From: Marisa cornuarietis
Taxonomy: Eukaryota; Mollusca; Gastropoda; Architaenioglossa; Ampullariidae
Direction: 5' to 3'
Length of the DNA stretch: 64,000 nt
Assembly: GCA_004794655.1 (NCBI GenBank)
Contig: SMMW01000040.1
Coordinates: 1,614,501 to 1,678,500 of the forward strand
Shown piece after piece: positions 11,261-23,282 of this stretch. The translations under genes and the position numbers were made by a program. The first letter of the stretch is position 1; every line of letters starts with the position of its first letter. The notes below the pieces were generated by a model. The model ran no database searches. It worked only from the letters and a program-made list of their open reading frames with translations, and was not told the origin of the DNA.

Positions 11261-11585
11261 TTATGCACCTTTTTTTCACTTGGAAGTATTTCAATTAAAA
11301 TTTTTGAACAAATATTACTTTAAAGGCATAAGAATATTACAATATTGAAGGAACTTTATAAACCGTGTCCATTTTCTTTAAGTCTCTTAGCCCAACATAT
11401 AAAGTGCAAGATAACGCATTAAAAAAATGATCATTGATCTCGGGTATATTATGCGGGTATAGACAAAAACAGAAAGCATGTGATCTTTTTTTCCCCAAAA
11501 TGTGTCTCAGATACTCTCTTATTCGGGAGAATATATGTACTGATTGTGCTCCTGTTCATCATGTGTATACAATGTGAAAACGTGT

Positions 11586-11586
<1 letters not shown>

Positions 11587-11616
<30 letters not shown>
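11587..11616. repeat. (AAT)n microsatellite
   Basis: About ten AAT units. It may be the tail of a minus-strand LINE or SINE, but no body was recognised beside it. Confidence 0.9.
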
Positions 11617-11619
<3 letters not shown>

Positions 11620-12295
11620 TACAGTAAACTTATATACTATTATAATGGTCCTATGGGCAGGTTCATGGCACTTTATGGAAAAAAACAGACACAGACACGG
11701 ACGAACGCAACAGAGCATGCACAACTGTTGTCTAGAGGATGACATATGAGATGAAAGATATGTAGCAAGAAGCTGCTCTAGCCTGCGCAAGTCCTTCGAA
11801 AAATTGTGATCCAGGCTGCAAATGTTCCTGTCCACACTACAAGTTCAGTCATAGAACGGATCTGATAGGCAGAAGTCTTTTTAATAATTTGGCGACTCGT
11901 TGTGTTCCCTGCTGAATGCCTGTTTGAAAAACTAAAAAGAGTTTAAGAGCCGTCGAAAGAGAAGCAGTGATATCAACCGATATCAAAATCTCACGGCGTT
12001 TAACTGTTCGTCAGCCTTCATGAGTTACAAAGCCAAAAAATTTCGTTTTAGTAGAAAAATTGTCAAAACATTACAGTTATTTTCAGCATACAATAAGGGA
12101 ACACAGAGATCTAGTGCATGTATCAAATCAATTCATTAAAAGTAAAAAAAAGGTAAAATGCAGTAATGAGGCATCTTTTCACAGATTACAAAGTGCAAGA
12201 GTTACTGATCGAAAGCTCGTTGTACAGAGCTTTATCAATTTGTAATAAAAGCAGATCTCTCTCTCTATATATATATATATCGAAATATCACTGGA
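11617..12295. other. Unassigned stretch left of unit A
   Basis: No gene recognised. It ends in a short (TC)n(TA)n run at about 12255-12285, immediately before homology to unit C begins. Confidence 0.4.
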
Positions 12296-13404
12296 ATTAG
12301 TTCCTGTCTATAGCACAAATCATCGTATAATCTACATGATCAGAGAGGTTAAACCACACTGCATCGACGGTCTGACCTTCTCAGTGGCGAACTGTACGAA
12401 GAACCCGTTATGGTGAGATAAAGTAGACAGGCAGTCGATGGTGGGAGGTCGCTGTGAGGTGGTGTGTAGATGAAAACCGTGCGGTGCAGGCACAGAAGAA
12501 ACCATCTAGATCAGTGGTAAATGCATACACAATCAACACAAATCAAGTTCACTAAGTGTTTTTGTTGACTCGCTTTGATGAAGATTTAGGGACCACTAGC
12601 CGTTGACGACAACAGCGATGCCTTTATCTTATTCATATTAACACACCCCTCACTCCGTGACACTTCCTCCGCATATACGGTCCTGTACACGATTCTTTCC
12701 ATAATTCTGTACATAGTTAATGCTACAATGCAGGTTAATGTTTTATTTTTCATATTATCACACACGGGTTGTTGTCGCCAAAGTAGAGATAATTCTGGAA
12801 GCCCCATTGCGGAGACCATGGTTTACCCTAAAGAATAAAGCCATCACTGATGAACTCCTATATTTAGCCGAAATAAGTGCTCAGTGCCAATCACTAGAGT
12901 GATTTAGCAAGCTGTTCTTAGAAACACACACGTTTCCTGTTATTGTTTTCTATTTCCATAAAATAGAAATGAGATGCTTATTTCTGATATTTACAGGTCA
13001 GGTCATGTTGAGACTCAAGTGGCAAAAGCTCGCGTTTGTTAAACAGTCTACTAAAATGAAGGCATCAACAGTTATTAAGGTTTTTAAAAAGTAAATTCTA
13101 AATCGACATGTTTTGACATGTCTTCAACAATCATTCTGCGTATCATGCTATGTCTGAAGGTGTGTGTATCTATGCCAATATATATGCACACATATTTAAA
13201 ATGAATACTATTCTTTATCTATTTACATCTGGGATCTGGGATCAACAACTAGAAATACAAACTCTGCTTGTATATGCTGTAACTGACCGCGGTATTCGGT
13301 CTAATTTATCTTTTGAAACATCACGTACTTCAACGTTACATTTGTCAGGGTGAACACACTGTGACCCATCCAACTCCATGAATTCATCATGTTATGAAGG
13401 TGTT

Positions 13405-13841
13405 TGTTAACTAACGGGTCTTGGTAAACGACCGTTAATAGCTCGTTGCGTTCAGAATCTGACAGTGTCAACTTCAAAAGGGAACTCCGAATGTTTCGTT
13501 ATAAAAACAAATATAATAACTCACAATTTCAAAACCAGTAATGCTAAAAACAGCAACACGCGTCTACCCTAAAACCTAAGTAACCACAGTGGCGACACAC
13601 GCCCGTCCAAAACCGTGACACTAAACGGCGACACACGCCTGCAATACTCTCACTACACCTTCTCTCTATCTTTCACCGATCACACTAATCGTTACACATG
13701 CGCTCTCTTGCTCGAACATTTGACCTCAAAGCTTGCGTCATTCATCCAGACTTGCGTCATTCACCGATGCTCACGTCATTCACACTTGCTCACGCGCTCG
13801 CTAGGATCGACCCTGACCTACTAAACATTTCATTCATAACA
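13405..13841. mobile_element. Solo LTR, 437 bp, TSD GTGTT, specific to unit A
   Basis: Unit C has an uninterrupted ATGTTATGAAAGTGTTACAC at the matching place. Unit A instead has GTGTT (13400-13404), an insert beginning TGTTAACTAACGGG and ending TTCATAACA, then GTGTT again (13842-13846). The TG..CA ends with TGTTA/TAACA inversion and a 5-bp target duplication are diagnostic of an LTR element. The insert holds repeated CGTCATTC blocks near 13735-13780 and a TATA-like stretch near 13500, and no coding region. Confidence 0.8.
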
Positions 13842-14414
13842 GTGTTATACAAAATAATATACGAAAGGCAGACTCTTTATAGTAAATATGTAACTTAGAA
13901 ACGTCGTGGGAAAAGTTGTTGGCTTCCACACATGTATTATTAAGGTAAAGCCGCTAAATTATCGAAATGTCTGCCTTGAAACTCTCTAATAACATTAATG
14001 TAAACTAAAATCCTCAGTGAAATTGCAGCTAAATCACATCGATTGCCATATTGTTCTGAATCACCTTTCTGAGACACTTGTTAAACTTCTTACCCCTGTA
14101 CACAATAGAATGAACTATTAGAATGTATGTATTGACCAATGTATGTATGCATTTTCGAATCTGTGTACAAAGGTTTTATGCTTCCAAATATGCAAACATT
14201 TACTCATACTACTGCCTGGTGTTAGACAAATGAAGGTGTAAAATGGCCTTTTCCTCAATACAACTCTTAAGTTTTTCAAAAATCGAAAACTATAGCCGAC
14301 AATCTCACCTTTGTTTGCACGAGAATTTCTCTTACCCGTAGTTCTTCATGCAACAAGTAAAACTTGTCCGTCTGAACACATTTTCCAAATATAGTATCCT
14401 ATTCCAATGCTTAA

Positions 14415-15048
14415 TCCATTGCTTACGCAGACTTAGAAGCAGTTAGAACCCTGACACGCATGAATTTACCCCTTTTTCATAAAATTAAAACGGAAAAAGA
14501 TAGGATAAAAATTTAAATTGCTATTGAAAGATCAAAATGTGAACAAATGGAACAGCCTTACCTGAATCTTTCATGAAATCACACTTTTATGGTATTATGA
14601 ACAGCAGAAGGTATGTGAAGTGGCATTTTGAAAAAGTTTTTTTTTTTTGCTCTTGTTTACACAGAACACATCACCTAAGAACATCAATATCTACTATCTC
14701 TTCTTCTTCTTCTTCTTCTTCCTCTTCAATCGCTTCCTCCTCCATTTCTTCGTCGGTATCGCCGAAAAACAAATCGACAACTTCTAAAGCTGTGAACATG
14801 CGTGACCTCCGTGCCATGTTTTCCGAAAGGAAAAGAGGGGTAGCGTAGGAAAAATGCGAAAACGTCCGGTCAACATGCTGTCTACGTCATGCAAGGGAGA
14901 TAATTTTGTGCAGAAATGCCTAAACTATCGTATTTATTAGGTTTTTCTCGTAAACAACGCAATGTATATACTTAAAAAAATAAGAAAAGCCCCAGGCGAA
15001 TTCACCAGGTGAGAGGCCAATCGTGACCCGCGCTCCCTGGCGAATGGA
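14415..15048 (-). mobile_element. piggyBac-like element, non-autonomous, TTAA-flanked
   Basis: Absent from unit C, where the flanks are contiguous. The insert is bounded by TTAA at 14411-14414 and 15049-15052, and both ends start TCCATT reading inward, which fits piggyBac insertion. On the minus strand an ORF begins at about 14818 (MARRSRMFTALEVVDLFFGD) and runs into a Glu-rich stretch encoded by a GAA microsatellite (14698-14722), resembling the acidic N-terminus of piggyBac-derived proteins. It stops after about 48 residues, so only a 5' remnant is left. Confidence 0.65.
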
Positions 15049-15596
15049 TTAACCCTTTTAGCCTTGCAGAAACATCACTTTCTGGTAGTAATGTAGAAAA
15101 TTGTTTACTTCCATCCCGATATATCTAGTTAAATCAAAGATTTATCAAAATGTCTGCCAGGAAACCCTCTAAAGACCTGAGTTTAAAATAAAATTCCTAG
15201 CGTAATAAAGGCTTAAAAATCCCAGTCAGTTCCCATCTATGACCAATCATCGGCTTGTTATAAGCAATATTTTTCACATCGGAGACAATTGTGATTCTCC
15301 TTAACGATGTTCAAAGTAAAAAGGGACTGAACAGTTAAACATACTAATCAAATAGTTCTTTTCCTCATTCATACCCAGGACAAATGTCTGGTGCATTCAT
15401 CTACTCCTTTCTTATCGCTGTTATTGTCACTGCTCTGGTCGCTGGCATATGCGCAACAGGCTGCATGTCTAATGCATCAGGTAGGGTGTGTTTCTACATT
15501 GAACCATAGGTAACCTGTTGACTCCTGAATATCAACATTCCTCAATTGACATCTGCACGAATGTTTTTTGCAACTCGAACGTCAATGACTGTACAA

Positions 15597-16691
15597 TTAT
15601 AAGCACAGTTTACAAAGTATTTTTTTAACCTCCTGTCTGTATTTAAAACCTGTCAGAATAAAAAGAAAGAAGGTGACAACAAAGCGTGTTGTCCATAACA
15701 CATCTATGAATGATATCGCAATCTGCTCACTTTTAATCCGTTGATAGTCCAAATTTCGATGAGAAGCCACAACGTAGTAGATTACTGTTAGGAGAAAATT
15801 TGGCGAAGTGGTAATGAAGACAAAAATGGACAGGGCCGTGACAGTGACCAGCAGATGGCGAGCACTATCACAACGCATGCCAAAGTGCTTATCCTGACGA
15901 AGGGCCAAAGCGCTTTGCGTGATTTTTACACTCGAGAAAACCTTCGATACGAGAAAAACATTGCTGAGTAGAAGGGCAGTCAGAGGAACCCCGTCTAAAA
16001 CTATATTCTGTATCCAGCTCCAATAGTGTCTTACAAACTGAATGTACTCTGCTTCCGCTGCCAGACATATTTTCCCGATAGTAATATTTGTTCTGCCCCA
16101 ACGCTGTCCAACAAGGTTAACCCCGTACAGCACATGCGCATGGAGGCTCAGGCTGACTAGAAACAGAGTTCCGATGATAACAAAATTTCGTTTTCTCGTG
16201 ACCAGTGCACTAACACGGTGTGGCCACATGACGGCTACGGCACGGTGACTGGATATGAATGTTATTATCAGTCTACTAAAAGTGTCAGCAACATGTGGAA
16301 CAAAGCTAGTAATTTTACAGATGGCCGCCGGCATCTCGTCCATAGGTTTGTACGACTCCACAACACTTACCAATGTGTCCGAACAAATATAACAGAGATC
16401 TGATATCGCGAGGAAGAGAAACGAAATGTGGATCGCTGATCTACTTTTCCGGAACCTGAATGTTATCAGAATGAGCATAATGTTGTTGAATACTCCTATA
16501 AAAAAAAGAATATGCAAATATACAACCCAAAAAATCCGAAGTTTTTCCATGAAATCCCTGTAATCAAGCATTTCATAATAAAATTCTGTTATATTTATCC
16601 CAGGCGAATGTACAAGTGTTTCTGTGGTCTCCGGCACCACAGAGTTAATTTTGGTGACAATTTTTGCGCTCATTGTTGATCCTTCTGCCAT
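15597..16691 (-). CDS. Rhodopsin-class GPCR, putative chemosensory receptor (unit A)
   Basis: A single uninterrupted 364-residue frame with seven hydrophobic segments: TM1 about 53-78, TM2 86-111, TM3 126-148, TM4 169-190, TM5 229-251, TM6 279-306, TM7 323-348. Class A marks are GVFNN in TM1, LAISD (Asp98) in TM2, Cys125 before TM3 paired with Cys209 in loop 2, Pro297 in TM6, and FLFILTGFKYRQE after TM7. The DRY box is replaced by SSHR (147-150), and the NPxxY motif is replaced by the FLFILTG form common in gastropod chemosensory-type and FMRFamide-like receptors. N-glycosylation sites are at Asn33 and Asn202. The start is the first Met, conserved in unit C. No introns. The ligand is unknown; the chemosensory role is inferred from family type and local expansion. 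Confidence 0.85.
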   Translation of the reverse strand: MAEGSTMSAKIVTKINSVVPETTETLVHSPGINITEFYYEMLDYRDFMEKLRIFWVVYLHILFFIGVFNNIMLILITFRFRKSRSAIHISFLFLAISDLCYICSDTLVSVVESYKPMDEMPAAICKITSFVPHVADTFSRLIITFISSHRAVAVMWPHRVSALVTRKRNFVIIGTLFLVSLSLHAHVLYGVNLVGQRWGRTNITIGKICLAAEAEYIQFVRHYWSWIQNIVLDGVPLTALLLSNVFLVSKVFSSVKITQSALALRQDKHFGMRCDSARHLLVTVTALSIFVFITTSPNFLLTVIYYVVASHRNLDYQRIKSEQIAISFIDVLWTTRFVVTFFLFILTGFKYRQEVKKILCKLCL

Positions 16692-18883
16692 TTATTTGTT
16701 TTGTGACAATTTTATTTGTTTACTTTAAAATGTTCAGGGATCCATCTCTCTGCAGGTAAATAGTCTGTACTAACGCACATTTAAAATGTTTCTCTGTTTT
16801 GATTGGATTACCTATAGTCTTGCTTGAGCATTTTCCTTTTCTCGTAAAACTATGATTCGAACTATCATAATTGACCTGCATTGCCTGTTATTAAAAGAAT
16901 AGAAATGTGTTTACTGGCGCTTGTCTCTTCCGTTTTATTTCTTTCACAAGACGAGATTTGAGAGAAGCAGACCATGAGCTCAGTGTTGTGGAACATCAAA
17001 TGCCATTTCATGAAGTGAGCTTCGTGCTTGGTCTTAACTAGGAGAACGAAAAACCTCAGAGACGACTCGCTGAACTTGTGTTCTTCTGCATTTTTCACTT
17101 TTAGATAAAATCAGTATTTCGAAAAAAGTTTTTCTTTCATGTTTCACCGGGAAACGAAACACACGGTTCAGAGCATCTTTCACAGCTACGATTTTATCGT
17201 GCTTCTTCTCTATCAGTGTAACACTAGACATTAAGTCCACTGAAGGCTCAAAGCCTGATAAATCGGCTCAGCTTCCAAAAGCGATTATCACAAGGTGTAA
17301 ACACACGTCTGTCGTGTGACACCGAACAATAAGTCTTTCTTGGAGAAGATTTGCCTCGGGAGAGAAACAAGCGATTTTCGTCCTATTTATAATTCCCCGA
17401 GGGTGTGGTTTTCCTTGTCATTTCATACTGTTGATAGTACGATAATCTTTAAAAAAAAATCCAATGGAGTTTTGTCGTTTTAGAAGCCTTCAAAGTAAAA
17501 TCTTTAATTTAAATTTAATTTTAACGCTACAAAATATTTTTAGTTTTAAAACTGGTGTTGCTGTTTCTTTGGTTTCCTTTCTTTGACATGAAACCTTATA
17601 TTTTTCTCTGAGGCTTTTAACGGTATGAGAAGACAGGAAAAGAAAGTTCAAAGCAAGCTGTTAAATAGCAAACACAAAGCTTGAAAGTGTTAACTCCTTT
17701 ATGTTTTTAGTTGTATGGTCTTAACGATCTGAAGTCTCTGCTGTTTGTTACAATACGACGAAGTCACGCTGTGAAACACAGCTCTTAAGAGAACAGCGGT
17801 ATTTAGAATTTTAGTATTTGTCAGTAAAACAATTTCTTTTTAGTTTTATCAGTGCTTTTGAGGGAGGTGTTTTCTTCAAATTAGAATTAAGCATTTAAAA
17901 ATAATGTAATGGCTTTGTCTCTTTTCTTTTCTGGTGAAAACAGAGCGATGTAGTTTAAACTACACAACAGAATGCGTTCGTTAGCAGAGATTAAATTGAT
18001 ACCAGCACGAAATTAGAAACTGAAACTACAATGCTTGAGAAACATTTCATCCCTTTGTTTATGTCTTCTTTTCCAATTTTAATGTTCTGCTTTCTAAAGT
18101 ATAGGTTTTTGTTTTATTTACTCGTTTTACAGCAGTCCTGCCAACATGGCTGCACAAACGCCTTGATGTATTATGTATGTATGTATGTATGGCTCATAAG
18201 TTTCAACAGTGCGGTGAAAGTGAGGTAGTCAAGGGTAAAGTCAAGTGCTCGGACCCATGGTTATCAAGTGTTTCGATTGTGCTGGTGTAGGTAGGAAACA
18301 TCAGGTAAAGTTCACCCGATTCACGAGTCAAGGAGGAGGTAAAGTGACCGGTACAATGAGAATACTTGTAAAGGGTTATAATTATGTAACCTGGAGCATG
18401 GGATGATGACAACAATTTAAGCACGTGCGTCGTAGTTTTTATCCATCTGCGCCTGATACATACAGATAGAGAGAAATACATATATTACATTCATACATAC
18501 ATACCAGGCGTACAAGCGGGATTGTCAGATGCCAGTAAAGCTGATGAATAAAATTAGAAGAGAATTTGTACTTGTATAGGCTGGATAGCAATCTTAAAAC
18601 ATTAAAGCATTGAACGTTTTGCTTAAAATAACTTGTTCACTCATCATTCCAGACATACTTATTAAATACATAAATATACATTTAAAACATAGCACACGGA
18701 TTTCACAATTTAACAATCAAAATCATCATTATTCATCCCTAATAATAGCTTCGCAGACAGATGCATAGACTCAACCCTGGGTCTGTCTGTTAGGAACACC
18801 CACTGTTCCTTTAGTTCCTTGGATATTACAAAGTAGGGAATAACACTACAGCGTATGGCAGACATGTATGTGTAGTTTCTTTA
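16692..18883. other. Unit A receptor upstream flank, non-coding
   Basis: Aligns with 34813-37010 in unit B and 49340-51531 in unit C. A minus-strand frame at 17034-17240 is partly open in C (50805-51044), but most differences between copies change the amino acid and B is frameshifted there, so I do not call it a gene. A short (ATGT)n at 18172-18190 is the ancestral site of long microsatellites in B and C. Confidence 0.7.
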
Positions 18884-19056
18884 AGTCCTCCACCACACAT
18901 ACCATCGTCTATTAACAAGACAAACATCGTACACATGTGTCGCGAATAAATACCAAAATATCATCATTGCACACACATTCTAACTGGCAAACGATCTTTG
19001 CAATAAGTACGACCAGTAATCGTTATAGCAAGAACATTCTCACCGGCAGTTACATT
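18884..19056. other. Micro-inverted segment relative to units B and C
   Basis: This block of about 172 bp (from CCTCCACCACACAT to CACCGGCAGTTACATT) is the reverse complement of 37011-37181 in unit B, while the DNA on both sides is collinear between A and B. Unit C retains about half of it (49265-49335), in the B orientation. The inversion therefore happened once, on the A or on the B/C lineage. Confidence 0.85.
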
Positions 19057-20262
19057 AAAATCACCGAGAAATATAAATAACACGTTTTCATAAAATATTA
19101 ATAGCAAGAATACAGTCTTCTGACACTGATAAATGGTTAAGTCTGTATTTTTTTAAGAGAGAGAATCAACTGGAGGCATATAGACAACCAGTAAACTTAC
19201 ATCCGAATCAGTTGCATAAGCGTTTTCGAAACTCGCACCGTAACTTTGTTGCTACATTCTTTTGAGTTTTGCCGTGATGATGCAAAGTATTTTTCATGAG
19301 CAAATTTACAGCACCACAAGACACACACTTTTAGAGCAGGAGAGACAAACACTTTATAATCTACAAACAGGTGTAATGAAACTACTCCTGAAATATTTCG
19401 ACTATAGTCAAAGAAATCAAATTATAGTCTAATAAAATATTTCCTACCAATACCATAGACATTACCAACGACAAATGTTGCATCACTGCCTGATTGGGTG
19501 TCCTCGATTTTCCTCTTCTGTCTTCATTTTCCGATGTATTACCTGCTACTTAAAAGGCTGCCCTGTCACTGCTGGAGTTACACACGGCGCAATGCTTTGA
19601 GCAAGTCAAATGTTTGGGTGGGTTTTATATTAGTCTTACATAATTGACCCACTGAACTAGCATCATAAACATTAATAATGTTTAGTGTGTCCACAGAATG
19701 AGCAACAGTTTCTTTACTTTGTGGACTGCTGACAAACATTTTATAAGATAGTCACATTATCCGTGGATGTTAAACATTGTCATTACAGTTGACTACAGTC
19801 AGGATGTAGGTAAGGAATGTAAGGATAGGATAGATGATTGAATAGATGGTGAAATAGATGGAACAACAGTCACAAGGGGGATTGCTAACACCTGGACATC
19901 ATTTAGGACACGGGACCAAACAAGAAATTGTGCCATGCTGCACAACACTTGACTGTAGGATAACTGACCATGAACACAAGAAGCTTTATTTTAAATGTAA
20001 AAGATATGTTCCGTATTTTATACTTTTTAACCCACGTGTACTAACCACATTCAAATGTACACACACAACAAACAGTTAACATATCTACATGTTTTATATG
20101 TGTTGTATCAAATGATAATATTTTGTTATTTAAAAGAGAGCTAGTGACAGCTTGTTGTCGATCTTGTCTATGTCAGGTCTGAACTGAGTGTTAGGCGAGA
20201 CTGAAAAAACAAACAATAGAAGCCATGGCAATGATGTCACGACCTAGTTTCCCCGTAGACTT
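19057..20262. other. Unit A distal part, non-coding, with E1 empty site
   Basis: Aligns with B and C. At 19320 the sequence is uninterrupted (CACCACAAGACACACAC), where B and C carry the E1 repeat; it is the empty site. Around 19480-19620 the minus strand holds a degenerate copy of the Cys-rich motif described at 40756-41085. Confidence 0.7.
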
Positions 20263-20264
20263 TG

Positions 20265-20310
<46 letters not shown>

Positions 20311-21170
20311 GTGAAGATTTTTGTAGCGCATATTCACACTCATAGAGAGCATGCTCTTAGCGCTCAAAACGGAGAAGAGACGTGGACTAAGTAGATACAG
20401 AACAAAGGGACGAAAGAAAACGACAGTACTGACGACGAAACAGAAAACAAAAGGCATCAAGTAACAGGAACAGAGAATTATAGTGATTCTGCCGAGAAAG
20501 ATGGATAAAGTAGCAAGAGGGAAGGGGGGATAAAAAGGACTAGCATTGTGGACTGTTTTAGGAGAAATGCTCAAGAAAGAGGTGCGTTTTCAGTGCAGAT
20601 TTGAAAGATTCAATTGTAGGAAGGTGGCGGATATGGAAAGGAAGAGAGTTCCATTGTTTTGCAGCACAGTAGCCAAAACTCCTGTGACCATAGGTTGTTG
20701 TTCTGGTGACAGGAACAGTCAGAGTACGGTCGTCAGACCAAGAGCGTAGTTGTCTGGCCAGAGAGTAAGGAATGAGAAGTTCAGAGAAATAGCCAGGACA
20801 GGAGCCAGCAAAGAAATTAAATCACAGCACAGACAGTTTGTACTGAATACGAGAACAGATGGGTAGCCAGTGTAGAAAACGAAGGAGAGGAGTGACATGG
20901 TCCCGTTTCCTTGCTCTAAGCACCAGACGCGCAGCGGAGTTCTGTACTCTCTGGAGTCTCTGAATGAGGTATTCAGGGCAGCCTGCCAGCAAGGAGTTGC
21001 AGTAATCAAGTCGAGAAAGAACAAACGCACAGACAAGAGTGTTGGTAGCGCGTGTAGAGAGAAAGTGACAGATGGCACTGATCTTACGGAGCTCATAATA
21101 GGCAGACCGACAGACAGCTGGATTGGAACACTATGTACAATAAACATACATCAGTCTCTTACAATTGTCA
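20265..21170 (-). pseudogene. L2/CR1-like LINE, 5'-truncated, with (ATA)n tail
   Basis: Read on the minus strand, one frame gives the end of an L2-type reverse-transcriptase ORF: LSRLDYCNSLLAGCP, LQRVQNSAARLVLRA, HVTPLLRFLHWLPI, then RSFGYCAAKQWNSLP and SFKSALKTHLFLEHF near 20570. The 3' UTR runs to a (ATA)n tail (20266-20310), immediately next to the end of unit A. The 5' part is missing, as is usual for LINE insertions. One frameshift is likely in the upstream part. Confidence 0.8.
20266..20310. repeat. (ATA)n microsatellite, LINE tail
   Basis: About 15 units, directly following the 3' UTR of the minus-strand L2-like LINE, so it is the element's tail rather than an independent array. Confidence 0.9.
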
Positions 21171-21225
21171 CTACACAGCTCACGAGCCCCAACCACTGCT
21201 CTTTCCCGAACAAAATGGTGGTCCG

Positions 21226-21480
21226 GTGGCGCAACGGTTAGCGCCTGTCACCAATACGGTGAAGGTTGGCTGTCCTGGGTCTTGAGACTGGGAGATAAGC
21301 GTTAGTCCATCGTTACGCGCTGTTAAGTTTAAGACAGCAGGCCGGCTAACAGGGAAGAGAGAGACACGTGGTGACACATCGCCTGTGTCAAGTGTCTTGG
21401 TACTCGTGTGAAGGGGAGCAACGATCGACGTCAACGAACGTCAAGAATATCGTACGACCCTCTACGTGGAAAGAGACACT
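21226..21480 (+). mobile_element. tRNA-derived SINE
   Basis: The first about 75 bp form a tRNA-like head with A-box GTGGCGCAACGGTTAGCGCC at 21231-21250 and a B-box-like GGTCTTGAGACTG near 21278-21290. A body of about 180 bp without coding potential follows, up to a (TG)n run. The head is too diverged for a functional tRNA call. The exact 3' end is uncertain. Confidence 0.65.
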
Positions 21481-21512
21481 CGTGTGTAGAGATAAGTGGC
21501 GAGTTTGTGTTG

Positions 21513-21515
<3 letters not shown>

Positions 21516-21604
<89 letters not shown>
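21516..21604. repeat. (TG)n(GA)n compound microsatellite
   Basis: About 72 bp of TG then about 18 bp of GA, immediately downstream of the SINE body. Confidence 0.95.
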
Positions 21605-21957
21605 TGAGTGTAGTGCATTATGTGTAATAGTTAAGGTAGTGACCCATAATACCTGGTTAGCCACATGGATGTTGTCGGGACACCTAGAAATGAGAATTGG
21701 AATTTTGAAGCACTCTATCTTTTATGAGTAATTTGTCAAACTCTCGATCATTGATATTTTTCTTATTACACTTAATTGCCTTGACGGACGCTGGGGGTTT
21801 GACGTCAGACTTAAATCAGTAATTAGCAATTTAGTGTAAGTGTTTGCGGGCACGTAAATGTCGGCGTGAGATGGTAGAGGTATCGAGAGTGTGATTAGCC
21901 CGAGGCAACGGCAGTCGCAACCTCTGACCATCTTCACGTACTCATTCCTCAGAGTTC
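21605..21957. other. Unassigned stretch
   Basis: No gene or known repeat recognised between two dinucleotide arrays. Confidence 0.4.
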
Positions 21958-21958
21958 A

Positions 21959-22019
<61 letters not shown>
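21958..22019. repeat. (AC)n microsatellite
   Basis: About 31 uninterrupted AC units. Confidence 0.95.
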
Positions 22020-22022
<3 letters not shown>

Positions 22023-22189
22023 GCACAAAGACACATACAAAAGCACCTTGATTGATGACAAAAGCTCCAGGAAAAAATTTCAGTAGTGGATTCAGTATTG
22101 CAAAACATATTGTGCCTTCACGCTGCTCACAACACTCACTGTTTAATTCAGTTCGTCTCATAACTGGCGTCCTTGGCATGCACCAGTCG

Positions 22190-22560
22190 TATAGGAGCAG
22201 TCTAATCGAGCGTAGTAGAGGTAAACTCATGCCGGCAGGTCCGTTCATCTACCCGCTTGAAAGAGTTCCCCAGTGAACACCCGGTCCACTCCTTCGCGTT
22301 AATCACCCAGATTTTGCTTCTGTTTGCCTGGCGTCGTCCGCCCCCAGCGTAACCTTGTAGGACCGTCTTCGACAAGGTGTCATGTCGGTCCACTTTAGCT
22401 TTTGGCGCTTGGCGGTTGTGAGGGGATCCATCAGGTCTCTGACTAGGTTGGTCTCTCTAGGCGTTCGGAAGAATCTCGTGAAACACTTCACCTCAAACCC
22501 CTGGATATGCCACTTCTGCTAGCAGGGTCCAAGTTTCGCAGGCGTACAGCATGTTTGGCA
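22190..22560 (-). pseudogene. LINE (IRIATA-type RT family) C-terminal remnant
   Basis: Minus-strand frames contain the C-terminal signature of a LINE family common in molluscs: a VDRHDTLSKTVLQG-like stretch near 22345-22390, followed by a GGRR..NW..NAKEWTG block. This matches the same region at 41982-42383 and 44477-44662. Only the end of the ORF remains, with frameshifts. Confidence 0.6.
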
Positions 22561-23282
22561 CAGTGAGAGCCTGAATTTAGTGAAAAAGCTCATCGCTGTA
22601 ATGGATTTACTCAAACCGTTTCCCATAATTATTTATGAATACCAGTATTATTAAGAATATCACAAAGTATGACCAATGTTTCAACAAAAAGCATATGATA
22701 CGTTTTACACAAAATAAATCACTGATGCCCAGGTGTTATGCATCAAATACATTAGTTGCTCACTGACATATTACATTAAGACTGCATTTACTTCAGGCAA
22801 TTCTATGCATTACTGCATTTTTATTTCACAAAAATAAAAAAATTAAAAATTGTAAAATTGATGCCTCAATACTTTATAAAAAGTGTCAAGGTTTAGCATT
22901 TTGATCAGAATTTTTCCATTGAGAATGAAGGAACAGTCTTTCCGGCTTTGTTAATATGTATTACTTTTTTAAAGACATTAAAGAACTTGAATGTTGCTCA
23001 ATGTTGTGTAGAAGAGCCCAAACTGTGCTGCATTTTCCGGGAAACCAGATCCCTGTTCACCTTGCCTGAACCGATCACATTTGCTGGCTTGTGTCATGTT
23101 CTCTTGCTTCGCATCATGTTACGAAAGGTAACTCATATTGGTGATATTTCTTCGGTCGCGAGTGTTTTCTCTCATTATCTGTTCTCGTTCTTTGCATCAC
23201 CGACACTCGACCTTCAGCTTCGTGTGTTTAGCTGATTCATATTGTGTGGCTCTTGTGTTGTTTATGCCATTGGTATTAATAT
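22561..23282. other. Unassigned AT-rich stretch
   Basis: No gene recognised. It precedes a hAT 5' end, whose leader and terminal repeat may lie in its last part but were not identified. Confidence 0.4.

Larger units (their letters stand above)
12296..20262 (-). repeat. Segmental duplication unit A (receptor unit)
   Basis: Reversed, this block aligns with 47112-56070 (unit C) over nearly its whole length. Its part from about 15525 to 20262 aligns directly with 33663-40686 (unit B). It contains a receptor gene, a solo LTR and a piggyBac-like element that are explained separately. The left boundary is where the C copy ends, near a (TA)n run; the right boundary is a LINE 3' tail. Flanking non-coding DNA, about 1-3 kb on each side of the receptor, was duplicated with it. 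Confidence 0.85.

Noticed and set aside
12586..12819. Frame shared between units A (12586-12819) and C (55534-55776)
   Set aside because: Kept open by recent common ancestry; it has no domain, no start-context support and several radical changes.
15889..16403. Frames on either strand inside the unit A receptor
   Set aside because: Shadows of the receptor gene; the same holds for 51975-52181 in unit C.
17034..17240. Open frame upstream of the receptor with a counterpart at 50805-51044
   Set aside because: Differences between copies are mostly amino-acid changing and unit B is frameshifted there, so it behaves as non-coding flank.
21226..21300. Possible tRNA gene
   Set aside because: A- and B-box-like words are present but no good acceptor stem or anticodon arm could be drawn, and it continues into a SINE body.
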